Assembly (NCBI GenBank): GCA_964494805.1
Contig: CAZBST010000004.1
Location: 163,129 to 227,128 of the forward strand
Direction: 5' to 3'
DNA from: CAIYOL01 sp964494805
GTDB taxonomy: Bacteria; Planctomycetota; Phycisphaerae; Sedimentisphaerales; Anaerobacaceae
Length of the DNA: 64,000 bases
Position numbers and translations under genes: made by a program. The notes below the pieces were generated by a model. The model had not been told where the DNA came from. It ran no database searches and saw nothing but the letters and a program-made list of their open reading frames with translations. Shown piece after piece: positions 16,679 to 25,486 of the stretch (position 1 is its first letter; each line of letters opens with the position of its first letter).

Positions 16679-17642
16679 CCAGCCCAATATAGATTGTTCG
16701 GTTATAGTGCCGCTTTACAACGAAGGACCGGCGGTCAACGAGCTTTACAGCCGGCTGACCAAAACGATGAACGAAACCGGCCTGTATTATGAGCTGGTCT
16801 TCGTCGACGACGGCAGCACAGATGATACACTCAAACTCATAAAAGATATCGCAAGTAAGGACAGTAAAGTCATAGGAATTGAGCTTCGCCGGAATTTCGG
16901 CCAGACGCCCGCTCTTGCCGCCGGCTTCGATGTCGCAAGGGGGCAAATAATAATATCGATGGACGGCGACCTCGAAAATTTTCCGGAGGAAATACCGGTT
17001 TTTTTAGAAAAGATCAACGCCGGCTACGACGTTGTCAGCGGCTGGCGCAAGAACAGAGCACACGGTTTTATAATGAGAAGAATACCAAGTATGACGGCCA
17101 ACTGGATTGCCTCGAAAATAAGCGGCGTTGATATCCACGATTTCGGCAACACTTTCAAGGCATACAAGCGCGAGGTAATCGAGGAATTGAACCTTTACGG
17201 TGAGATGCACAGATTTATCCCGGCGCTGCTGAGCCGCAGCGGCATCAAAATCATCGAGATACCGGTAAAGCATATCAATCGGCCTTACGGGGCCAGCAAT
17301 TACGGAATCTCCAGAACGTTCAGGGTCGCCTTCGATTTGATAACGCTGAGGTTTATGCTCGGATATATCACCCGGCCGCTGCACTTTTTCGGCAGGGCGG
17401 CTATGTGCTGCATCATCGCCGGGTTGTTAATGGGCGCTTATATTCTCTACGATAAGGTTGTGTATCACGTGCCTGTTATGGTTGCGCACGCTCCGATGGC
17501 AGGATTGGCAGCGATGCTTTTGCTGATTGGCGCCATATTCGTATCTACAGGGCTGATAGGCGAGATGATAAGCAGGGTCTATTTCGAATCGACAAACAAG
17601 AAAATATATTCGGTACGCAAGGTCCATCGCAGGGAAGGTTAA
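16665..17642 (+). CDS. family 2 glycosyltransferase, ArnC/GtrB-like
   Basis: A 325-residue enzyme expected to move a sugar from a nucleotide donor to polyprenyl phosphate on the inner membrane face. The GT-A domain starts CSVIVPLYNEGPAVNEL; FVDDGSTDDTL near 46-56 binds the nucleotide and SMDGDLENFPEEI near 102-114 the metal. Two hydrophobic helices near 245-315 anchor it, as in ArnC, GtrB and YfdH. The overlap with the upstream deacetylase gene and the GTG start of the next gene two bases after the stop indicate one operon. Together with the ArnT-like transferase facing it, this suggests sugar modification of a surface lipid. Confidence 0.9.
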   Translation: MEHFDQPNIDCSVIVPLYNEGPAVNELYSRLTKTMNETGLYYELVFVDDGSTDDTLKLIKDIASKDSKVIGIELRRNFGQTPALAAGFDVARGQIIISMDGDLENFPEEIPVFLEKINAGYDVVSGWRKNRAHGFIMRRIPSMTANWIASKISGVDIHDFGNTFKAYKREVIEELNLYGEMHRFIPALLSRSGIKIIEIPVKHINRPYGASNYGISRTFRVAFDLITLRFMLGYITRPLHFFGRAAMCCIIAGLLMGAYILYDKVVYHVPVMVAHAPMAGLAAMLLLIGAIFVSTGLIGEMISRVYFESTNKKIYSVRKVHRREG

Positions 17643-17644
17643 AC

Positions 17645-18220
17645 GTGGCAAAGAAGAAAAAACAATCCTTGGCTGCACTGTATATTATTTTAGTCGCAAT
17701 AGCAGCGGTAATTTTTTTGGTCAGGCATTTTCATATCAAGAATTTTCATATCATAGAGCCGGACGTCCTTTATACCAGCGGCCAGCCGCGAGGGATGGAC
17801 TATTACCGCCTACTCTACAGATACCATATCGCAACAATCATCAACCTCCGCTCGCCGGCGGAGCATCGCGATAGAAACTGGCATAACGAGGAAATCACCT
17901 GGGTACGAAGCAACGGCGTTAAATATATCGAACTGCCTATTGAAAAAGCCAATTATTTCCCCAACAAAGAAACCCAGGACCGATTTCTGGCCATAATGGC
18001 GGACAAGAACAATCTTCCCGTTCTTCTCCACGAAGGCAGCGGCGAAAAAAGAGTCCCCATGCTGACGGCTGTCTGGCTTATAAGGACCAAAGGATATACT
18101 GTTGAAGAAGCAGCCAAACTGGTTGAAGAAATCAACGGCGACCGGACAATGACCGAGGCCGAAAATACATTCATTATGCGACTTGTCCCCTATAGCACCG
18201 AAGGTAGATTGACAAACTGA
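17645..18220 (+). CDS. membrane-anchored phosphatase-fold protein lacking catalytic Cys
   Basis: A 191-residue protein from a GTG start. Residues ~8-26 form one N-terminal membrane helix; the rest matches the tyrosine/dual-specificity phosphatase fold (VLYTSGQPRGMDYYRLL, IINLRSPAEH, then the loop LLHEGSGEKR). The P-loop signature is HCxxGxxR; here it reads HEGSGEKR, with Glu (GAA) in place of the nucleophilic Cys while His, Gly and Arg are kept. Cys to Glu needs more than one base change, so this is not a single sequencing error. It is probably a pseudophosphatase that binds a phosphorylated ligand, perhaps a polyprenyl phosphate given its operon partners. Function is inferred. Confidence 0.75.
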   Translation: MAKKKKQSLAALYIILVAIAAVIFLVRHFHIKNFHIIEPDVLYTSGQPRGMDYYRLLYRYHIATIINLRSPAEHRDRNWHNEEITWVRSNGVKYIELPIEKANYFPNKETQDRFLAIMADKNNLPVLLHEGSGEKRVPMLTAVWLIRTKGYTVEEAAKLVEEINGDRTMTEAENTFIMRLVPYSTEGRLTN

Positions 18221-18237
18221 ATTTGTTCAGCAGTTCT

Positions 18238-19884
18238 TTACGTGCGCCCTTTGGTTGTCATCGTGGGTTTATGCAATAGTGCTCCGCCTACAGCTTCCCC
18301 TTTGTGCCGTTCGGCGTCCTCCTGCATATAAACAATTTCAAATTGCCCATTTTTAAGCAGTTCATCCAGGTATTGGCCGAATGCCACAACCCACCAGCCT
18401 TCGTTGTATAATCTATATGTTTCTGATTCCGTTGGTATTTCGGGCACGGACCTGCCGAAATAATGAACAAATCTCATAGAAGCAGATTTGTATGCCACTA
18501 ACTTATCCGAAGCAGGCACTTTTTCCGCTACGATCTGTGTAAACTGCCTGGACGGCTGATTATAATTTAGAGGATTTACGAAAACGGTATAAGCAATTGA
18601 AATCTGCACAACAATACCGGCGAAAGTTACCCAGCATGCAAAAGCGGGTTTTCCCCTCGAAAATAATACGGCTACAACTGCAGCTACAACTATCATTACT
18701 ATCCCAATTATTATTGCCCCGGCAAGTAGCTTAGAATTGGTTTTAGCTATGTAAATCGGTCCGGCAATAGCAGCGGTGATTAAAACAATAATATGATTTC
18801 GCAGGACGTCCCTTGCGTATTTCGGCGTATAGGCCTTCCGCACAAAAACCATATCTTCTATCAGGATGCCTATCAATATAGCCATTGCCGGCATCGAAGG
18901 AAGTATATAGTGCTGACGTTTGCCCCCGCTGATAGTGATAAATGCCAGGTTCACGACAAACCAAAACCACAAAAATTGCATTACAGGTCGTTTCTTGTTC
19001 CAAACTTTGTAAAAAGGAGCAGCCAGCGCCATCGGCAGAAAGGCAACCCACGGCAATATAAATAGGAACATTTTCGGCAGATAATAATAAAACGGTTTGT
19101 CACCTGGAACGTAATCGCCGAAGAAACGGTCAACGAACTCTCGTTTCCATAGTGCCAAGTCCCAGTTTAGTTTGTGAGCAATCGCCAGCGGCCATGGTAA
19201 TAGGATGGCCAGAAAAATAATCAACCCCGCCACCGACGCCCAGTTAAACAGCCTCCTCCATTGCCGGAATATGGAAACGTAAAAAAACAGCGGAACCAGA
19301 ACAAGCGGCAGCGGAGCGGGCCCTTTGGCAAGGTTGCCGAGAGCAAGGCTTATCCAGAAGACAAGCATAAAAACAAACTGTTCTTTCCTGTTTTTGGCAG
19401 TGACGGCCGAGTAAAAACTTAGAAAGCACAGCAAAACAAAAAACGTCAGGGCCATCTCCGGTCGGGCGCTGTGGGCATAGCAGACGAAACCGACCGATGT
19501 TGCCCAAACTCCCCCGGAAATTGCTGCGATGCGAAACGTCAGCCATTGATTCACAAAGTATAGAATTGCTGCGACTGAAAGTATTCCGAAGATGACGCTT
19601 GGCAGCCGGGTGGTGAATTCGTCGACCCTGCCGGTTATTCGGGCTAAACCTGCCACGAGCCAGTAAGACAGAGGTGTTTTCTGAAGACGCGGCTCTGTGT
19701 TGCAGGTGGGCCAGACCCAGTCGCCGCTGTCCAGCATCTCCCTGGCGGTGATCGAAACGAAGCATTCGTGATTATTAAGCGGCCTGTCAGAAAGCGTCCA
19801 GGACGCGCTTACTGCCGAAAGTAACAATACGCCACAGACGACAAGCCCCTTTGTTCTTTTGGCATTGCTCCGGTTATTTTCCAT
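18238..19884 (-). CDS. ArnT-like lipid glycosyltransferase (PMT family)
   Basis: A 548-residue integral membrane protein of the GT-C (PMT/ArnT) type, which takes a sugar from a polyprenyl-phosphate carrier on the outer face of the inner membrane. About twelve membrane helices are seen. The first loop contains SARE-like EMLDSGDWVWPTCNTEPRLQKTPLSYW, whose Asp/Glu residues carry catalysis in this superfamily, and DEFTTRLPSVIFG. A periplasmic C-terminal domain begins near residue 440. It converges with the phosphatase-fold gene (17 bases between stops) and lies beside the ArnC-like gene, which would make its donor. Sugar and acceptor (lipid A or protein) cannot be read from sequence. Confidence 0.85.
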   Translation of the reverse strand: MENNRSNAKRTKGLVVCGVLLLSAVSASWTLSDRPLNNHECFVSITAREMLDSGDWVWPTCNTEPRLQKTPLSYWLVAGLARITGRVDEFTTRLPSVIFGILSVAAILYFVNQWLTFRIAAISGGVWATSVGFVCYAHSARPEMALTFFVLLCFLSFYSAVTAKNRKEQFVFMLVFWISLALGNLAKGPAPLPLVLVPLFFYVSIFRQWRRLFNWASVAGLIIFLAILLPWPLAIAHKLNWDLALWKREFVDRFFGDYVPGDKPFYYYLPKMFLFILPWVAFLPMALAAPFYKVWNKKRPVMQFLWFWFVVNLAFITISGGKRQHYILPSMPAMAILIGILIEDMVFVRKAYTPKYARDVLRNHIIVLITAAIAGPIYIAKTNSKLLAGAIIIGIVMIVVAAVVAVLFSRGKPAFACWVTFAGIVVQISIAYTVFVNPLNYNQPSRQFTQIVAEKVPASDKLVAYKSASMRFVHYFGRSVPEIPTESETYRLYNEGWWVVAFGQYLDELLKNGQFEIVYMQEDAERHKGEAVGGALLHKPTMTTKGRT

Positions 19885-19917
19885 TCCGCAACCTTCTTCT
19901 GCTGAACGTCTAGACGA

Positions 19918-21273
19918 TCAACTGATTATTTTGATTATTTCATCAATGTTGTTTGGTGCTTCTACGGGCGAATTGCTGAACTTGCCCTGATTTTCTTTGT
20001 GGTAGTTAACTGTTACATTGGGGTCTTTAAGTGCGTGCCCAGTCAACACGCAGGCAACTCGCTCGTCTGCCGAAATTTCGCCTTCGGTCCGTAAGTGCTT
20101 TAATCCTGCAATCGTCGCCGCCGAAGCCGGCTCACAGCCCAGCCCGTATTTGCCTATAATCGCCTTTGCATCGCAAATCTCTTCGTCGGGGACCTTCCGC
20201 ACAACGCCGTTGGTTATGTCAATTGCTCGAAGACATTTCTTTAGATTGACAGGACGCGAAATCTCTATCGCCGAGGCACAGGTATGCGGCGAAAAATTAC
20301 GAGCCGTCAAATCAGCATAGAAATCATCAATTATTTTCTGATTAACTTTACCGTTGTTCCAAGAGAGTTTCTTGTTGTTGACCAGCTCAGTTAGTGTATC
20401 AGCGCCGGTGGCGTTAATAATCGCCATTCGTGGTATCCGTTTAATAAGCCCGAGCTGTTTTAATTCGGAAAAGGCCTTGCCGAATGCGCTCGAATTGCCG
20501 AGGTTGCCGCCGGGCACCACTATCCAGTCCGGCACCTCCCAGTTCAGCCCTTCGATGATTCGATACATTATCGTCTTTTGGCCTTCCAGCCGGAACGGGT
20601 TCAGTGAATTGAGCAGATACAGTCCCAGCTTCGTGCAAACATTCTGAACCTGCCGCATACAGTCATCGAAGTCACCGTCTATTTGAATCGTTTGAGCACC
20701 GTAATCCATAGACTGACTGAGTTTGCCGAAAGCAATCCTGCCGGAGCCGATAAAAACAGTGGCTTTCAGACCGCAACTGTGTGCATACAACGCCATCGAC
20801 GCTGAAGTATTTCCCGTCGATGCGCACACGCACGACTTTGCTCCAACCATCCTGGCGTGACTGAATGCCGCCGCCATACCATTATCTTTGAATGAGCCGG
20901 ATGGATTCAGCCCCTCGTATTGCAAATATAAACACCCCGGCTTCATATCAACATATTCAGCGACCACATCGTTTTGCTGTAGTATGGTCTGGCCTTCGCC
21001 TATCGTGACCTTATATTTGTCATCGCAGAAGTTCAGCAATTCCCGAAACCGCCACACCCCTGAGAAATCCAAAGGATAGTTTCTATTTGCCCAGCGTTTG
21101 CCAAACTCGCTGAGTTTCTTTGGCACTTCTATCTTGTCCCAGTTATATTTAGTATCGAGCAGTTCACCGCACCTGGGGCACTTAAATCCGCCTATGGCGG
21201 CCCCGCGATCGAACTGGGCAGCACAGTCCGGATTAATACATCTCTGAAAAGCGACATCATTACTCATATTCAA
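19918..21273 (-). CDS. thrC: threonine synthase
   Basis: PLP enzyme converting O-phosphohomoserine to threonine. The 451 residues start with a zinc-ribbon-like segment (CINPDCAAQF…FKCPRCGEL), seen in many members of this branch. The PLP lysine is in NPSGSFKDNGMA near 125; the phosphate loop is STGNTSAS; PGGNLGNSSAFGKA and a C-terminal CVLTGHALKDP complete the fold. It is the middle gene of a same-strand row, with a small hairpin between it and the upstream HAD gene. No attenuator was identified. Confidence 0.93.
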   Translation of the reverse strand: MNMSNDVAFQRCINPDCAAQFDRGAAIGGFKCPRCGELLDTKYNWDKIEVPKKLSEFGKRWANRNYPLDFSGVWRFRELLNFCDDKYKVTIGEGQTILQQNDVVAEYVDMKPGCLYLQYEGLNPSGSFKDNGMAAAFSHARMVGAKSCVCASTGNTSASMALYAHSCGLKATVFIGSGRIAFGKLSQSMDYGAQTIQIDGDFDDCMRQVQNVCTKLGLYLLNSLNPFRLEGQKTIMYRIIEGLNWEVPDWIVVPGGNLGNSSAFGKAFSELKQLGLIKRIPRMAIINATGADTLTELVNNKKLSWNNGKVNQKIIDDFYADLTARNFSPHTCASAIEISRPVNLKKCLRAIDITNGVVRKVPDEEICDAKAIIGKYGLGCEPASAATIAGLKHLRTEGEISADERVACVLTGHALKDPNVTVNYHKENQGKFSNSPVEAPNNIDEIIKIIS

Positions 21274-21332
21274 AACTCCTTTTGGATTTCTGAGGAGTGA
21301 TTATAGACCAAAACATCAATTTTTGCAAATTT

Positions 21333-21351
21333 AATACGCCTCAGGCGTATT
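21333..21351 (-). terminator. hairpin between HAD gene and thrC
   Basis: AATACGCC, loop TCA, GGCGTATT: a perfect 8-bp stem placed after the HAD stop (21365) and before the thrC start (21273). No uridine run follows, so termination would be weak. Confidence 0.35.
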
Positions 21352-21356
21352 GCCTT

Positions 21357-21391
21357 TCCTTGCTTCACTTTGTTCCGCTCAGAATGGCAGA
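21357..21391. repeat. interspersed CATTCTGAGCGG-type repeat at the HAD stop
   Basis: On the minus strand the bases read CATTCTGAGCGGAACAAAG followed by TGAAGCAAGG. This resembles a common interspersed bacterial repeat (CATTCTGAGCGAAGCGAAG type). The HAD gene stop codon TGA lies inside it. A degenerate relative may lie at 56961-56985 (CAGCGAAGATCCC). Confidence 0.55.
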
Positions 21392-22153
21392 ATTACTTGC
21401 CTGTGTTGTTTCGCCGTTGATTTTTTCTACCAAATTCGGCAGTTCGGAAAGCTGATTTATCTCCCAGGTACCTTTCGGAATCTTCTTTCCCGTATTGGTA
21501 TAAGCTTGCTTCAAGGCAGCCTGCATACCGACTTTTAAGGCCGGCACAATGTCCTTGTTAATTCGGTCGCCGACAAATAATACGTCCTGCGGCGGCTCAC
21601 CTATTTGCCGGGCGGCTGTCTGGAAAATCCGGATGTTCGGTTTTCTAAAAGCAAACTGATGGGAATAAAGTCGAATCGGGAAAAAATCCAGTATGCCAAA
21701 TTGAGCCAGGTGTCTGTCTAAAGAACCTGCGTTTATAAAGGTGTTGGAAACTATGCCGAGTTTGAGACCCATCTGTTTAAGCGAAGCCAAAGTTGCTTTC
21801 AAGCTCGGTTCGATTCTTGCCAGTTTCGCCAGAGGCTCATACCAGAGCCATCCTAACTGTCGCAACTGGTTCTCGTCGAGGGTAAGGCCTTTCTTTATGC
21901 TGAGTTTCTTCAGTAACAAGAGAGCGTTGAAATCTTTTCTCGTCAGGAAGGAAACCAAACAGTGGAACCGAACGGCTGTCATACTATGCCAGTAATACCA
22001 TTTGAAGCTGCCGAGCGGCTGGTTACAGCTTTGCAGGAATTCGTAGGTCAGCTTTGCGCTTTGGCGAAAAACCCTTGTCGTGCTGACCTTGCCGAAGTTC
22101 AGCAGCGTCTCGCCGAGGTCGAACAATATCGCTTTGATTTTTTTGCCGGGCAT
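21365..22153 (-). CDS. HAD-superfamily hydrolase
   Basis: A 262-residue cytoplasmic phosphatase-like protein. Motif I is ILFDLGETLL near 9-18 with the nucleophilic Asp; the second position of the usual DxD is Gly, a known variant. The helical cap spans ~25-110; motif II is IVSNT near 135; motifs III/IV are RKPNIRIF and LFVGDRINKDIVPALKVG. The substrate is unknown. The last ~10 residues (SNSAILSGTK) are encoded by an interspersed repeat that also supplies the stop, so the C-terminus was probably altered recently. It ends 5 bases downstream of the Re-citrate synthase gene start order, in the same operon direction. Confidence 0.82.
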   Translation of the reverse strand: MPGKKIKAILFDLGETLLNFGKVSTTRVFRQSAKLTYEFLQSCNQPLGSFKWYYWHSMTAVRFHCLVSFLTRKDFNALLLLKKLSIKKGLTLDENQLRQLGWLWYEPLAKLARIEPSLKATLASLKQMGLKLGIVSNTFINAGSLDRHLAQFGILDFFPIRLYSHQFAFRKPNIRIFQTAARQIGEPPQDVLFVGDRINKDIVPALKVGMQAALKQAYTNTGKKIPKGTWEINQLSELPNLVEKINGETTQASNSAILSGTK

Positions 22154-22158
22154 ACCCT

Positions 22159-23490
22159 TTATTTTCTCAGCGGCGGCGTATCATCGCCAAAAATTTCCCG
22201 CACCCATTGGAACATTTCTTCATCCGATATCGCCGACGCACGGTTGGCTGAATACTCAGCGTCAATTTTGTCCTTTATTTTGATTATATGAGGGTTATGC
22301 TTGGAGATTTCAATATCGTATATAGACTCTATCCAGTGTTTGATACCCGCCGCACCGCTCTTGTCGGTAATAGCCACACTGACGGGGCGGTTGAGTAGCT
22401 TTTTCGTGTCGAAGCAGTTGTAAATCTCTTCGTCTTTTAGCAGACCGTCGGCGTGAATACCAGCCCGGGTAACATTGAAATCCCTGCCGACCAGCGGATA
22501 GTTGTGCGGAATTTCAAAACCGAGCTCCTTTCCGGCATACTTTGCCAGTTCGGTTATCGCAGCGTAGTTGACAGTCGCTGTCATCCCTTTCAGCTGGGCG
22601 TGTTCGACAACAAGCATTTCCAGGGGAGAATTACCTGTTCGCTCGCCGATACCGAATATCGAAGCGTTGGCGGCGCAACAGCCATACAGCCATGCCGTCG
22701 TTGCGTTCACCAGGACCTTGTGGAAATCGTTATGGCCGTGCCATTCAAGCCACTCAGAGGGAACCCCAATTTCCCGAAGACCCTTGACAAGCTTCGGAAC
22801 ACTTCTCGGCAAGGCAACCTCAGGCCAGGGCAGGCCGAATCCAAGGGTATCGCAAAGACGAACCTTAACCGGCCTGTCGTACTCCTCAGCCAGCTTCATC
22901 AGCTCAGATGCAAAGGGCAGCACAAAACCTTCATAATCGGCACGAGTTATATCCTCGAAATGGCATCGTGGTATAACCCCATTATCCAGAGCCGCTTTGG
23001 CGATATCAAGGTAAGTGTTCATTATCTGGGTACGTGTCTTTCGCAGTTTCAGGAATATATGGTAATCACTTACCGAGGTCAAAATACCGGTCTCAGAAAG
23101 CCCCATTTTCGCAACCAGCTTAAAATCGGCCTCTGCAGCCCTTATCCAGCCGGTAATTTCAGGAAACTTATAGCCGCGAGCTTTACACAACTCTACCGCC
23201 TTTCTGTCACGCTCCGAGTATAAAAAGAATTCGCTTTGTCGAATCAAACCTGTCCCACCGTCTATTTCGTGCAGTAAATCATATATCCGCAGGATTTGCT
23301 CCGGCGTATAAGGCGGCCTCGCCTGCTGACCATCACGGAAAGTCGTATCGGTTATCCATATCCTCTCCGGAATATCATACGCAACTTTTTGCCCATCGAA
23401 TATTACCCTGGGAAATTCGACATATGGAAATATCTCCCGATACAAATTGGGTTTTTCTACTTCTACAAGTTTAGGCTTTTCTTTAGCCAT
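22159..23490 (-). CDS. Re-citrate synthase / homocitrate-synthase-family enzyme
   Basis: A 443-residue HMGL-like aldolase. The ATG at 23490 follows a GGAG site. Near the N-terminus are RIWITDTTFRDGQQARPPY (metal-binding DxxFRDGxQ) and SEFFLYSERDRKAVE; the HxH metal site is in LEWHGHNDFHKVLVNATTAWLYG; FNVTRAGIHADGLLKDEEIYN is the C-terminal lyase motif. These blocks match, from memory, the Re-citrate synthase of Clostridium kluyveri and Syntrophus instead of isopropylmalate synthase. It would condense oxaloacetate with acetyl-CoA in an anaerobe lacking the oxygen-type Si-enzyme. Homocitrate synthesis is the alternative. A tRNA-Leu gene lies upstream on the same strand. Confidence 0.82.
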   Translation of the reverse strand: MAKEKPKLVEVEKPNLYREIFPYVEFPRVIFDGQKVAYDIPERIWITDTTFRDGQQARPPYTPEQILRIYDLLHEIDGGTGLIRQSEFFLYSERDRKAVELCKARGYKFPEITGWIRAAEADFKLVAKMGLSETGILTSVSDYHIFLKLRKTRTQIMNTYLDIAKAALDNGVIPRCHFEDITRADYEGFVLPFASELMKLAEEYDRPVKVRLCDTLGFGLPWPEVALPRSVPKLVKGLREIGVPSEWLEWHGHNDFHKVLVNATTAWLYGCCAANASIFGIGERTGNSPLEMLVVEHAQLKGMTATVNYAAITELAKYAGKELGFEIPHNYPLVGRDFNVTRAGIHADGLLKDEEIYNCFDTKKLLNRPVSVAITDKSGAAGIKHWIESIYDIEISKHNPHIIKIKDKIDAEYSANRASAISDEEMFQWVREIFGDDTPPLRK

Positions 23491-23560
23491 ACTTATCTCC
23501 AGCAATATCATTGGCGTTTCAGTCGGCTATCATGCATCCACCTGTGGCGGATACGAACAA

Positions 23561-23644
23561 TGGCCGAGATGGGATTCGAACCCATACGCCCGCAATGGAC
23601 AGGGGATTTTAAGTCCCCAGCGTCTGCCTTTCCGCCACTCGGCC
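23561..23644 (-). tRNA. tRNA-Leu (anticodon TAA)
   Basis: The acceptor stem GGCCGAG/CTCGGCC closes an 84-nt cloverleaf. The anticodon loop CTTAAAA (stem GGGGA/TCCCC) gives anticodon TAA. A long variable arm fits leucine, and the T-arm reads ATGGGTTCGAATCCCAT. The 3' CCA is not encoded. Confidence 0.95.
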
Positions 23645-23742
23645 TGACCTCATAGACTAATGGAATTTCCGTCGATTTGCAAATTGTTTCTTATTTCCCT
23701 CGAACCGAATACTGCAGAAATCACGAAAGTCAAAACCTGCCG

Positions 23743-23776
23743 CCCCCGTTTCCGTCTTCGACAGAAGACGCGGGGG
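23743..23776. terminator. GC-rich hairpin after the TPR gene
   Basis: CCCCCG pairs with CGGGGG; an inner GTCTTC/GAAGAC stem caps it. It lies downstream of the minus-strand TPR gene. No uridine run is seen, so it may be a repeat element rather than an intrinsic terminator. A similarly built hairpin lies at 25487-25516. Confidence 0.35.
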
Positions 23777-23837
23777 AGATGAATTTATAGCAAGAGAAAA
23801 TCCTGATTAAAGGAAACACAAGATATGCAGAGAATAT

Positions 23838-25232
23838 TTAAGCCCGGCGGCCAAATAAGATTCGGGACATCAAATACGAGATAAACCGGGGCTGAAATTG
23901 CCAAAGAAAATCCGCTATCCGACCTGTTGCCTGAACCAACCGAACCCTGCGGTCAAGGGCCTTTAGCTGTGAATCATCACCTGCCAAATCCAGCGCTTTC
24001 TTAATTCTCTCCGCGGCTTTGGTTAACCTGCCCATTTTCAGATAAACAATCGCAGAATTACGCAGGGCATAAACGTCGGTCGGCCTTATATCAAGCGCAT
24101 GGCCGAAAAACTCCAGCGCATCCTCAAATCGGCCTTTTATAGTGCTGACAAGACCAAGATAGTAATAGGCATCTGCATTGGCGCAATCAATGTCGATAAC
24201 CCTCAGCAGGCAATGCGTTGCATAATTCATATCACCGACTCCCAGAAACATCGAACCCATAGACACCAGTATATCCGTATCCTCCGAAGCCAGCTTCACC
24301 TCCGAAACCAGATGATTTCTCGCCTCCTCCGGCTTTCCGCGCATTAACGCACACTCAGCCAGCCGATACTGCGGCCCTGTCAGTTTATTGTCTTTTTGTG
24401 ACGCCTTACTGAATAGTTTTACTGCTCTGGGATAATCACCGCTGTTAAAAACAATCTCCCCCAGATAAAATAACGCTGCGGCAAAGTCCGGCTTAAGCTC
24501 AAGTATCCTGTTAAACTTTTCCTTAGCTGATTCGACATCGCCAACCTCAAGGAGAAACAGGCCGAAATCGAGGATAACATCAATGTCGCCCGGGTTAGCA
24601 CGAAGCTCATCTAAGAAATACTCGCGCCCTTGCTTGTAATCACCCGCGGCCCAATACGCTTGAGCAATTCGATAATTAATCTGCGGGTGATTCGGCTCAA
24701 GTTTAGCAGTCTTGAGCCAGCAGTGAATTGCTTTCTTATAATCGCCGCGGACGAAAAGACTATTGCCGATGTTATAGAAGCATAATGCACAGTCCGGATT
24801 TAGCTGCTGGGCAAGATAAAACATCTGCTCGGCCAAATCGTGTTGACCCATCTCGGTATAAGTAATTATCCGGTTGCAATAGCAGGGCTCAAAGCTCGCA
24901 TCTAACTGCTGGATATGCTCGAATGTCTCGATAGCCCGGTCGTATTGACCGGTGCGGGTATAATCGACCGCTAATGAATTTAATATCTCCAAATCATCCG
25001 GATTTAGCTGCAGAGCGATTTCATATTCGCTTATCGCATCATCAAACTCACCCTTGGTGTCTAGTGTGAGGGCCTTGTCAAAATGCCAGGCGCTGTTGGT
25101 CGGATTTATCTCAAGTGCTGCGTCCAGCTCGGCAAGCGCTTGCGTTATTTTGCCGTCTTCATAAAGCTCAAAGGCCTTCTTGGCCTTATGTTCGGCTTCA
25201 GAAAAACAGTCTTCCATATCGTCGAACAGCAT
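23838..25232 (-). CDS. TPR-repeat protein
   Basis: The ATG at 25232 follows a GGAG site and gives 464 residues. About eleven tetratricopeptide repeats run from ~10 to ~420 (for example ALEINPTNSAWHFDKAL, ALQLNPDDLEILNSLAV, LDIRPTDVYALRNSAIVYLK). The last ~40 residues are aromatic and basic (DFLWQFQPRFISYLM) and may contact the membrane. No signal peptide is visible, so a cytoplasmic scaffold is likely. It is isolated, upstream of tRNA-Leu, and partners cannot be read from the context. Confidence 0.85.
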   Translation of the reverse strand: MLFDDMEDCFSEAEHKAKKAFELYEDGKITQALAELDAALEINPTNSAWHFDKALTLDTKGEFDDAISEYEIALQLNPDDLEILNSLAVDYTRTGQYDRAIETFEHIQQLDASFEPCYCNRIITYTEMGQHDLAEQMFYLAQQLNPDCALCFYNIGNSLFVRGDYKKAIHCWLKTAKLEPNHPQINYRIAQAYWAAGDYKQGREYFLDELRANPGDIDVILDFGLFLLEVGDVESAKEKFNRILELKPDFAAALFYLGEIVFNSGDYPRAVKLFSKASQKDNKLTGPQYRLAECALMRGKPEEARNHLVSEVKLASEDTDILVSMGSMFLGVGDMNYATHCLLRVIDIDCANADAYYYLGLVSTIKGRFEDALEFFGHALDIRPTDVYALRNSAIVYLKMGRLTKAAERIKKALDLAGDDSQLKALDRRVRLVQATGRIADFLWQFQPRFISYLMSRILFGRRA

Positions 25233-25471
25233 AATCGCTCCGATTGCTTGATAAGTAACAAGAATCACCCAAAACCGTTTCGGTAATAAACTCCGGCCGG
25301 ATTAGCGGTTTTTGCCGGCTACATTTCTTTTTACCTCCATTAAAAATTTCAATGGAAATTTGGCTTATAAGCTCTTACAATTACGTAGGTTAACTCAACA
25401 GCAATGAATAGACCCGGCTGCCTGATAAAGTCGCAATCGGTCTTTTTCTGGAAAGCAGCTTCTGTTAGTCT

Positions 25472-25477
25472 TATAAT
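25472..25477 (+). promoter_or_regulatory. probable -10 element of the ribH operon
   Basis: TATAAT, with TGGAAA 17 bases upstream (25449-25454) as a weak -35. It is ~90 bases before the ribH ATG, leaving a structured 5' leader. Confidence 0.4.
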
Positions 25478-25486
25478 GTGTAGCCA

